A stretch of 64,000 nt of DNA. Source: Lachnoclostridium sp. GTDB taxonomy: Bacteria > Bacillota > Clostridia > Lachnospirales > Lachnospiraceae. The translations under genes and the position numbers were made by a program. Shown here piece after piece: positions 45,602 to 53,301 of the stretch. Location of the stretch: the NCBI GenBank assembly GCA_023665475.1, contig JAMPEB010000007.1, positions 1-64,000 of the forward strand, read 5' to 3'. Under the pieces are notes generated by a model that worked only from the letters and a program-made list of their open reading frames with translations, ran no database searches and was not told where the DNA came from. Numbering within the stretch: the stretch's first letter is position 1; the number at the start of each line of letters is the position of its first letter.

Positions 45602-46012
45602 ATGGCAGTTTCTAATGTCAAAGCTGTTTTTCCGGGCGATATGCAGAAGGTATGGGAAGTGGTCACGGATGTGAAAAATTATGCATGGCGCAGCGATTTA
45701 AGCAGGACAGAGATTTTGAGTGACAAACAGTTTGTGGAATATACAAAGGAAGGCTATGCCACAAATTTTATTATTACGGCGGAAGAAATGCATAAACGCT
45801 GGGAATTTGACATGGAAAACACAAATATCAAGGGGCATTGGATTGGCGTTTTCGCAGAAAGAGAAGATGGCACCGAAATAGATTTTACAGAGGATGTCAC
45901 TGCAAAAAAGTTTTTTATGAAGCCCTTTGTAAAATCCTATCTGAAAAAACAGCAGGAGCTGTTTATCTCCGATTTGAAAAAAGCGCTGTCGGCGCAAGAG
46001 GTGTCATCATGA
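45602..46012 (+). CDS. SRPBCC-like small protein
   Basis: 136 residues, with the polyketide cyclase/START fold pattern (VKAVFPGDMQKVWEVVTDVKNYAW at the start, a long C-terminal helix). Such proteins bind hydrophobic ligands; the ligand is unknown. GAGAGGAG precedes the ATG. The stop overlaps the dusB start (ATGA). Confidence 0.75.
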   Translation: MAVSNVKAVFPGDMQKVWEVVTDVKNYAWRSDLSRTEILSDKQFVEYTKEGYATNFIITAEEMHKRWEFDMENTNIKGHWIGVFAEREDGTEIDFTEDVTAKKFFMKPFVKSYLKKQQELFISDLKKALSAQEVSS

Positions 46013-46986
46013 ACAAGCTTGCAATCGGCAGCGTAACGCTGGATAACCCCATTATTCTGGCTCCTATGGCAGGCGTAACCGACCTGCCGTTTCGTTTGTT
46101 GTGCAGGGAGATGGGGGCAGGGCTTGTGTGCATGGAGATGGTCAGCGCCAAGGCAATCTATTATCATAATAAAAATACCGAAAGCCTGATGGAGATTCAT
46201 CCGGGGGAAATGCCGGCATCTCTGCAGCTTTTCGGCTCCGAGCCGGATATTTTGGGTGAGATGGCAAAGCAGATAGAAGAGCGACCTTTCGCCATTTTGG
46301 ACTTTAATATGGGGTGTCCTGTGCCCAAGGTGGTAAACAATGGAGAAGGCTCCGCCCTAATGAAGAATCCCCGGCTTGCGGAGAAGATTTTTACAAGTCT
46401 GGTGAGAGCTGTAAAGAAGCCTGTAACCGTAAAAATCCGCAAGGGCTTTGACGGAAAACATGTAAATGCCGCAGAGATTGCTAAAATTGCGGAAAGCTGT
46501 GGGGTGGCGGCAGTTGCCGTGCATGGGCGCACCAGAGAACAGTATTACAGCGGAAAAGCGGATTGGGATATCATTGCGGCGGTAAAGGATGCGGTAAAAA
46601 TTCCCGTGATAGGGAACGGAGATGTGGACAGCCCTCAGGCGGCAAAAGCCCTGATGGAGCAGACCGGATGCGACGGGGTGATGATAGGCAGGGCGGCGCA
46701 GGGCAACCCGTGGATTTTCAGGGAGATAACAGCTTTTCTGGATAGGGGAGAGCTGATAGAAAAGCCTGCAAATGAGGAAAAGAAAGAATTGATACTCCGC
46801 CATGCGGCATTACAGATGGAGTATAAAGGAGAGTACACTGCCGTAAGGGAGATGCGAAAGCATCTTTCCTGGTATACCACAGGTCTTCCCCATTCCGCCC
46901 GTTTCCGGCAGATGATTAATTCCATGGAGCATATGGAAGAACTCATTGCAGGAGTGGAGGAAATTTTTGGGACTCCCTGCATATAA
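46009..46986 (+). CDS. dusB: tRNA dihydrouridine synthase
   Basis: Reduces uridine in the tRNA D-loop with FMN. ILAPMAGVTDLPFR is the FMN barrel start, FNMGCPVPKVVNNGEGSALM holds the catalytic Cys, and GNGDVDSPQAAKAL and GVMIGRAAQGNPWIF bind FMN phosphate. 325 residues, normal. Start at 46009 overlaps the previous stop by 4 bases. Confidence 0.94.
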   Translation: MNKLAIGSVTLDNPIILAPMAGVTDLPFRLLCREMGAGLVCMEMVSAKAIYYHNKNTESLMEIHPGEMPASLQLFGSEPDILGEMAKQIEERPFAILDFNMGCPVPKVVNNGEGSALMKNPRLAEKIFTSLVRAVKKPVTVKIRKGFDGKHVNAAEIAKIAESCGVAAVAVHGRTREQYYSGKADWDIIAAVKDAVKIPVIGNGDVDSPQAAKALMEQTGCDGVMIGRAAQGNPWIFREITAFLDRGELIEKPANEEKKELILRHAALQMEYKGEYTAVREMRKHLSWYTTGLPHSARFRQMINSMEHMEELIAGVEEIFGTPCI

Positions 46987-46992
46987 TGAAGC

Positions 46993-47862
46993 ATGGACAC
47001 TATATTATATTTTTATCCTTTAAAACATGAAACATCGAAAACAGCTATTCAATGTAAAGTGACAGAATCCCAATTTCCCATTTATCATCTGGTGAAGATA
47101 GGGATGCCGCCCGGAGCGGTTTCCCTTTTACAGGATACATTTGAGGAGGCAAAAGCGAAGGAGAGGAACAGTGGGACGGAAGTGCAAAAAGAATCGCTGC
47201 ATAAGAAGGAAAATAGTCCGAAGAAGTTGGAAAATCTTAAGTTTTGGAACCCCTTTGCCAGAAGAAAGCAAAAGAAAGAGTGGGAAATGCGCAGGCAGGA
47301 ACTTTTGGATTCCATTTTCAAGCTGTGGGGGGAGTCCTGCAGCAGTTATTGTGTGTGTCAGCCGCCCATCACATATTTTGACAAATGGAAGTTTACGGAT
47401 TACCGGGAAGAGAAGTGGGCAGACTACCTGATGCGGTACGGAAGCTGGAGCCATTATGTGGTTCTGGGAAATGCGCCCTGTCTGGGAACGCTGCTTCCCA
47501 AATATGTAAAAAAGATGAAAAGCTTACGGCTGTTTCTTAAGGAAAGCGAGTTTGACGAGGGACTGGAAGAGGTTCTGGATTTATTGTTTGAGGAATATGG
47601 TCTGGCAGCGGATATTCAATTTTTGGAAGAGGACGCCGGATATAAAAAACTTCCGATATTCGGAGCATTTCCCTGTAATGTTTTGGATTTCTCGGGAGAG
47701 GAGAAGGTACTTTTCCGGGCGGCTGCACCGGGCAGCGTCTGGCTTGATTTTGACGGATTGGAGGAAAAAAGGAGACGGTCTGAATTGAGAGGTTCTGCGG
47801 TACATTACTTTTCATTGGTGAAAGAATGGAAAACTGCTATACAATTTTGCACGGAATCTTGA
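46993..47862 (+). CDS. Hypothetical cytoplasmic protein
   Basis: 289 residues, no membrane segment. A Lys-rich middle (about 60-110) with WNPFARRK precedes a globular part with several Trp and two Cys (SSYCVCQPP). No known family. It starts 7 bases after dusB, so it belongs to the same transcript. Other frames here are shorter, and base usage agrees with coding in this frame. Confidence 0.65.
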   Translation: MDTILYFYPLKHETSKTAIQCKVTESQFPIYHLVKIGMPPGAVSLLQDTFEEAKAKERNSGTEVQKESLHKKENSPKKLENLKFWNPFARRKQKKEWEMRRQELLDSIFKLWGESCSSYCVCQPPITYFDKWKFTDYREEKWADYLMRYGSWSHYVVLGNAPCLGTLLPKYVKKMKSLRLFLKESEFDEGLEEVLDLLFEEYGLAADIQFLEEDAGYKKLPIFGAFPCNVLDFSGEEKVLFRAAAPGSVWLDFDGLEEKRRRSELRGSAVHYFSLVKEWKTAIQFCTES

Positions 47863-47887
47863 CACTTTCTCAAAAAATGGGTATAAT
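47859..47887 (+). promoter_or_regulatory. Consensus sigma-A promoter for greA-lysS
   Basis: TTGACA at 47859-47864 and TATAAT at 47882-47887, 17 bases apart: a perfect match to the housekeeping consensus. It overlaps the end of the preceding gene. Confidence 0.88.
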
Positions 47888-47980
47888 ACCATGAGCGCAA
47901 GTTGATGCCATAGAACGGATTGTTTTGACATACGCAATATAAGATAAAATAGAGAATAAGAACAGAAAGGATATTGTGAA

Positions 47981-48463
47981 ATGCAGGAAAAGAAAAATAT
48001 TTTAACTTATGAAGGTTTAAGAAAGTATGAGGACGAGCTGCACGAGCTGAAAGTCAACAAAAGGCAGGAGGTTGCCCAGAAGATTAAAGAAGCAAGAGAG
48101 CAGGGAGACTTGTCCGAGAATGCGGAATATGACGCGGCAAAGGACGAGCAGCGCGATATTGAAGCAAGAATTGAAGAATTGGAGAAAATTTTAAAGAATG
48201 CGGAAGTTGTCGTGGAAGACGAAGTTGATTTGGATAAAATTAATATTGGCTGCAAGGTCAGACTTCTTGACATTGAATACAGCGAAGAATTGGAATACAA
48301 AATCGTGGGTTCCACTGAGGCTAATAGTTTAAAGGGCAAGATTTCCAACGAAAGCCCTGTGGGAAGGGCGCTGATCGGTAAAAAAGTAGGCGATGCCGTT
48401 GATGTGGAGACTCAGGCAGGCGTATTTTCCTATAAGATTTTGGAGATTCAGAGAAGCAATTAA
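47981..48463 (+). CDS. greA: Transcription elongation factor GreA
   Basis: Rescues stalled RNA polymerase by stimulating RNA cleavage. 160 residues: a coiled coil with the tip residues in GDLSENAEYDAAKDEQ, and a C-terminal FKBP-like domain (ISNESPVGRALIGKKVGD). AGAAAGGA precedes the ATG. Confidence 0.96.
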   Translation: MQEKKNILTYEGLRKYEDELHELKVNKRQEVAQKIKEAREQGDLSENAEYDAAKDEQRDIEARIEELEKILKNAEVVVEDEVDLDKINIGCKVRLLDIEYSEELEYKIVGSTEANSLKGKISNESPVGRALIGKKVGDAVDVETQAGVFSYKILEIQRSN

Positions 48464-48514
48464 TAAACAGGAATCAATACGGCTGAAATTTGACAATATG
48501 CAGGAGGCACGGAC

Positions 48515-50659
48515 ATGTCAGAAAAGACGAATGAAAATGTTCAGGAACAGGATATTAACCAGCTTTTGAAGGTGCGCCGTGATAAATTGGCAGCATTGCA
48601 GGAGGCAGGGAAAGACCCTTTTTTGATTACAAAATATGATATGACCCACCATAGTGCGGATATCAAGGAGCACTATGAGGAATTGGAAGGAAAGACAGTC
48701 CGCATTGCAGGGCGTATTATGTCCAAGCGAATCATGGGTAAGGCATCTTTTTGCAATATTCAGGATTTGGCCGGCGATATTCAGGTCTATGTGGCAAGGG
48801 ATTCCGTAGGTGAGGAATCCTATGCGGATTTTAAGAAGTATGATGTGGGTGATATCGTAGGCATCGAGGGCGAAGTGTTTAAGACCCAGACAGGGGAGAT
48901 TTCTGTCCATGCATCCGATATTCTGCTTTTGACCAAGAGCCTGCAGATTTTACCCGAAAAATTTCATGGATTGACCAATACGGATATCCGCTATAGGCAG
49001 AGATATACGGATTTGATCATGAATGCAGAGGTGAAGGACACTTTTGTAAAGCGTTCCAAAATCATCAGCGCAATCCGCCGTTATCTGGAGGGGGAAGGTT
49101 TCCTTGAGGTGGAAACTCCCATGTTGGTGTCCAATGCGGGAGGCGCTGCGGCAAGACCTTTTGAAACCCATTATAATTCGCTGGATGAAGATGTGAAGCT
49201 GCGCATTTCTTTGGAGCTTTACTTAAAGAGATTGATTGTAGGCGGCTTGGAGAGAGTTTTTGAGATAGGGCGGGTATTTAGAAACGAAGGTCTGGACACC
49301 AGACACAACCCGGAATTTACCCTGATGGAGCTGTATCAGGCATATACGGATTATTATGGAATGATGGAGCTTACGGAAAATATGTTCCGCTATGTGGCAC
49401 AGGAAGTATGCGGAACCACATTAATTCCCTATGCGGAAGAGATGATTGACCTTGGAAAGCCTTTTGAACGGCTGACTATGGTTGAGGCGGTGAAAAAATA
49501 TACAGGGGTGGACTTTGATGCAATCCCCGATACCGAGGCGGCAAGAAAAGCTGCGGATGAGAAGGGTGTTCATTATGAGATGCGTCATGCGAAGGGCGAT
49601 ATTCTGAATCTGTTCTTTGACGAATTTGTGGAGGAGCATCTGATTCAGCCCACCTTCATCATGGACCATCCTGTGGAGATTTCTCCTCTGACCAAGAGAA
49701 AGCCGGACAAGCCGGATTATGTGGAGCGTTTTGAACTGTTTATCTATGGGCGCGAGATGTGCAATGCTTATTCCGAGTTAAATGACCCCATTGACCAGAG
49801 GCACCGCTTTGAAGAGCAGGAAAAGCAGTTTGCCCAAGGGGACGAGGAAGCAAACCATACGGACGAAGATTTCCTGAATGCGTTGGAGATTGGGATGCCG
49901 CCCACGGGAGGCATCGGTTATGGCATCGACCGCTTGGTGATGTTGCTTACAAACTCTCCTGCCATCAGAGATGTATTGCTCTTCCCGACCATGAAGAGCT
50001 TGGAGAAACCGTCCTCTTCCCATACAAAAACAGAAAAGAAGGAAGTAAGCATGGAAGAAAGAAAGAGCAACCTTTCCCGAGAGCAGGCATTGGAGCTGCT
50101 TAAAAAATATAATAAGGAACCTTTTCATATCCAGCATGCCCTGACAGTAGAAGGTGTGATGCGCTGGTATGCAAAGGAGCTGGGTTATGCAAAGGAGGAA
50201 GATTTCTGGGGTATTACCGGGCTTCTTCATGATATTGATTTTGAGCTTTATCCGCAGGAGCACTGCAAGAAGGCGCCGGAGCTTCTGCGCGAAGCGGGAG
50301 TGGGGGAGGATATGATTTATGCCATCTGTTCCCACGGCTATGGAATCTGCAGCGAGGAAGAGCCTAAGCATGAGATGGAGAAGGTGCTTTTTGCCGCCGA
50401 TGAACTGACCGGATTAATCTGGTCCTGTGCCTTGATGCGCCCCTCTAAGAGCACCATGGACATGGAGGTCAGCAGCCTGAAAAAGAAGTTTAAGGATAAG
50501 AAGTTTGCGGCGGGCTGTTCCCGTGATGTTATCGCTCAGGGAGCGGAGCGGCTCGGCTGGGAGCTGGAAGAGCTTTTTGACAAGACCATTCAGGCGATGA
50601 GAAGCTGCGAGGCGGATGTGGCTAAAGCTATGGCGGAGAACAGGGAAGCCGGAAACTGA
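48515..50659 (+). CDS. lysS: Lysyl-tRNA synthetase fused to a C-terminal HD domain
   Basis: Class II lysyl-tRNA synthetase of 714 residues; the standard enzyme has about 500. Residues 1-495 are complete: OB-fold anticodon domain ([18 protein letters not shown]), motif 2 ([16 protein letters not shown]) and motif 3 ([12 protein letters not shown]). After a Lys/Ser/Glu linker, residues 513-714 form an HD hydrolase-like domain with His near 541, HD at 572-573, His near 607 and Asp near 629. An ATG at 50051 with AAGGAAG 5 bases upstream could also yield the HD part alone. Follows greA, a usual neighbour. AGGAGG precedes the main ATG. Confidence 0.92.
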   Translation: MSEKTNENVQEQDINQLLKVRRDKLAALQEAGKDPFLITKYDMTHHSADIKEHYEELEGKTVRIAGRIMSKRIMGKASFCNIQDLAGDIQVYVARDSVGEESYADFKKYDVGDIVGIEGEVFKTQTGEISVHASDILLLTKSLQILPEKFHGLTNTDIRYRQRYTDLIMNAEVKDTFVKRSKIISAIRRYLEGEGFLEVETPMLVSNAGGAAARPFETHYNSLDEDVKLRISLELYLKRLIVGGLERVFEIGRVFRNEGLDTRHNPEFTLMELYQAYTDYYGMMELTENMFRYVAQEVCGTTLIPYAEEMIDLGKPFERLTMVEAVKKYTGVDFDAIPDTEAARKAADEKGVHYEMRHAKGDILNLFFDEFVEEHLIQPTFIMDHPVEISPLTKRKPDKPDYVERFELFIYGREMCNAYSELNDPIDQRHRFEEQEKQFAQGDEEANHTDEDFLNALEIGMPPTGGIGYGIDRLVMLLTNSPAIRDVLLFPTMKSLEKPSSSHTKTEKKEVSMEERKSNLSREQALELLKKYNKEPFHIQHALTVEGVMRWYAKELGYAKEEDFWGITGLLHDIDFELYPQEHCKKAPELLREAGVGEDMIYAICSHGYGICSEEEPKHEMEKVLFAADELTGLIWSCALMRPSKSTMDMEVSSLKKKFKDKKFAAGCSRDVIAQGAERLGWELEELFDKTIQAMRSCEADVAKAMAENREAGN

Positions 50660-50670
50660 TAAATAAGACC

Positions 50671-50778
50671 GTGGACTCAGTCCATACAAGGGCTGGGGCT
50701 ATATATTGGGATTCAGGAAATCAAGTTGATGCAATCAGAAATGTATTGGAAACAACATATGATGAACTATTGAAATAA
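50671..50778 (+). pseudogene. Possible 3' gene remnant
   Basis: An open frame of about 35 codons (ending NVLETTYDELLK) with no start signal, directly behind lysS and running into a terminator. It looks like the tail of a lost gene. Identity unknown. Confidence 0.35.
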
Positions 50779-50808
50779 AATGGCAGGTTGATTTAGCCTG
50801 CCATTTTA
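50776..50808. terminator. Strong terminator after lysS
   Basis: TAAAATGGCAGG (50776-50787) pairs perfectly with CCTGCCATTTTA (50797-50808) over a 9-base loop; A and T tracts on both sides allow action in both directions. Confidence 0.85.
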
Positions 50809-50888
50809 TTATGCCTTATATAATTATTTGCTTAACAACAGTTTTTTCACCGCTACTGAAAATGAAGGTGAAGAGGAAAAAATATTTC

Positions 50889-51197
50889 TTAGCATACATT
50901 CAGTACAGCCCGGTATTTGTGAAAGCATGATGATTTTATGTTTTTCCACAACAGGGCAGCATTTTTCTCTGGCAGAATTTCAAAAATAAATTTATTTTGC
51001 CATTCGTTCAAGATAATCCCATTTTTTTCTAAAATATAATAAATCTGCATCGTAAGGTAGTAATCTTCCTGACATATATAATATAAGTTATTGGCAGCCA
51101 TATTTATAAGGTCTTCTAAGCTGAATATATTGTTATGGAACAACAGGGGATAAATTTTTGCAGGAAACTGATACTCATTAAACTTGAGTTTCCGCAA
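50889..51197 (-). CDS. Hypothetical protein truncated at its start by an insertion element
   Basis: 102 residues, rich in Ile, Asn, Tyr. LHF-like NNIFSLEDLINMAANNLYYI recalls the helix-hairpin-helix of RNA polymerase alpha C-terminal domains, weakly. Its TTG start and first five codons lie in the terminal repeat of the IS element, so the natural start has been cut off. No good ribosome binding site. Probably a broken gene. Confidence 0.4.
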   Translation of the reverse strand: MRKLKFNEYQFPAKIYPLLFHNNIFSLEDLINMAANNLYYICQEDYYLTMQIYYILEKNGIILNEWQNKFIFEILPEKNAALLWKNIKSSCFHKYRAVLNVC

Positions 51198-52531
51198 AAT
51201 GCAACTTCAAAATGGATATATCTTCCAAAAGTGCCAATCTATCAAATTTTGACAAGAAACAGAATGACAGCGGCAGAACGAGAGGCACTTTAATAAGCCC
51301 CGCCGGAACCGGACTTTGGGAGAACTATTCTTTTATCCATTTAAACGGTCAGCTTAAGGCAGAGTTGGCGGTATGCCGGATGTTTCGTCCGAAACCAGAG
51401 CCTGACGCCCGTTCTTGCATACGAGAGTATGCCAGAGATGCCTTTCACAAGCCGATAATAGCAGAAGACCCCTTTTTCCTTTACAGGATCTGCCGTTTTT
51501 ATGATTGCTGCCTTTAGCGTATTTGATTCTGGTTCCTTAGAAACCAATGCCAGAAAAGCCATGCACAAGGTGATGTAAAAGTTGAGCGCGTTGATTGCAC
51601 GAAGTTTGCGCACACGGAAGTTCTCAAACTGGAACATTTGCTTTTTACAGCGAAAATACTCCTCGATTTTCCATCTGGAGAGATAGATTCTTGCCACTTT
51701 GATCACATCTTCCCTGAACTTGATTTCTTTGTTGGTGGCAAGCATCATTGGGTGTTGCGTAATGCCATAAACCAGCACCAGGTAAATGTCTTTTCTGGAT
51801 GCCGTAATCTAAACCTTCACATGGGAAAGGCAGGCTTCATGCTCTTTTCCCTTGTAGGATACGCTGGTTTTGATTTTGCCTTTTCGGCGGATGAATGTAT
51901 TCTGGAAAATATGCTGACGGGATGGTTGCTGGCGGTAAGGACACAGGCTTCCGTAACAAGGTAGCCTTTTTTGTAGATGTTTTTCGTGGAGGTACTTTCG
52001 GAACCATCGCAGACGATGCCGAGGGTTTCAAATTTACAGCCGTCAGGCTTCACAACATCGCTGTCATCAATATGAATGACAGGATCTGCAGGAACCCATT
52101 TTCTGACCGTCTGGAGGCAAGAAGCAGCCGCCCGTGCGGGAGTTCCTTTATCAAGATGCCTGGAAAGCCAGTCAACGATATTTATCTTTTTAGAATTTGC
52201 GTGAAGCTGGTCAACAATGTCGGTTAAAAGACAGCTTCCGGCGGCCAGCATGCCATAAGTGATATCTGCTGTGAATTTATGTTCGGGCTTCGACAACCGT
52301 TTGGAAATTTTATTTGTAAAAGTTCAAATTTTCCGTTTCATTTGGTAAGTATTTGATGTAAAATTAGCCATAGGGAATCTCCTTCTTTTTTGTTTAGTAA
52401 GGTTTTTGTTGGTAGCTTAATTTTACACCAAAAAGGAAGAAGATTCCTTATTTTTGGGCATTTTTTGAAAGTTGTTTATAAGAACAAGGCTAAAATAATG
52501 GTTCTGTGGATAAAACTGCGGAAACTCAAGT
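51182..52531 (-). mobile_element. Degraded IS4-family insertion sequence
   Basis: ACTTGAGTTTCCGCA at 51182-51196 and its exact inverse at 52517-52531 bound a 1350-bp element with one transposase gene on the minus strand. No clear target duplication could be assigned (flanks read CATTAA and AAAATT). The transposase is broken, so the copy is inactive. Confidence 0.85.
51341..52371 (-). pseudogene. IS4-family transposase, broken
   Basis: Reading from an ATG at 52371 with AAGGAG upstream, the frame meets TGA after about 15 codons (52324-52326). The N-terminal part continues to 51817 with the first catalytic Asp region IDDSDVV. A frameshift near 51880 and a TAG near 51808 follow. The C-terminal part (51778-51341) has the IS4 signature YLSRWKIEEYFRCKKQMF, with the catalytic Glu. 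At least three lesions make it a pseudogene. Confidence 0.85.
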
Positions 52532-52904
52532 AAAATTCCCCTTGCATAATACGCGAATATGATGTATTATAAAGATAAGACATGTGCACAGTCTTGCAAA
52601 ATAGTATGTTTCCATACAAAAGTTACAATGGGGGAATCATTAAATGTTTGTTATAAACTTGAATAAGTGAACCTTGTCTCAGATATAAAAATTTGAGCAA
52701 TCTACTTCCTGCAATGTAAGAACGCTTTAGATTTGTGGACATATAAAGGTTCACGGATTTAGGTGTAAAATATTCGTGAAAGGGGGCTGAGCATAGCAAG
52801 AGCATTAGGTAAAGAAGAGCGTATAAGATGGACATGCTTTTATTGGAGTATTATACAATGTTAGTGCTTCATAACGAATCAAGTGAAAACTAGGAGGTAT
52901 TAAA
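52532..52904. other. Gap between the IS element and the secreted-protein gene
   Basis: AT-rich, no gene recognised. GTGAACCTT near 52670 and AAGGTTCAC near 52746 form a distant inverted repeat. A clear promoter was not found, though AT-rich -10-like words are common. The ribosome binding site TAGGAGG lies just before 52905. Confidence 0.4.
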
Positions 52905-53288
52905 ATGAGTAAATGCATGAAAAAAATGTCATTGATTCTTTGCTGTTGTATGGTATTGAGTATGTTATGCACTTTTTCGGTCAAGGCGGCATCGGCTGAT
53001 TTTTCGTATGATACAACATCAAAAACCAACATCGTTGCGATTTACAATAATTATAATCCAAGCGGTGTGACGGTATCAGTTAATACAAGACCAACAGCAG
53101 GTGTAGGTGGTGCAAAGGTGACATTCGAAACAGCGAGTGGTACGATTGTGGCTTCTCAAAAATTTCCATTTCAGGTATCAATTCCGGATTACAGTGTGAC
53201 TGTACCTTTTGGGGAAATATGGTATATATATATTCAGCCGGGCGTTTCCGACCAACGCATTGCAGGTGTTTTGACATGTTCATATTAA
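52905..53288 (+). CDS. Small secreted protein next to an ABC transporter
   Basis: 127 residues. A signal peptide (MKKM, hydrophobic core with three Cys, cleavage near VKAA, residue 28) leaves about 98 residues, rich in Thr, Val and Ser and predicted as beta strands. No family recognised. AGGAGG precedes the ATG. It lies 13 bases before a giant FtsX-type permease and its ATPase, an order seen with lactococcin 972-like bacteriocins; the GxW-type motif of those was not seen, so this is only an analogy. Confidence 0.65.
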   Translation: MSKCMKKMSLILCCCMVLSMLCTFSVKAASADFSYDTTSKTNIVAIYNNYNPSGVTVSVNTRPTAGVGGAKVTFETASGTIVASQKFPFQVSIPDYSVTVPFGEIWYIYIQPGVSDQRIAGVLTCSY

Positions 53289-53301
53289 GGCGAGGCTTGA
53301 T

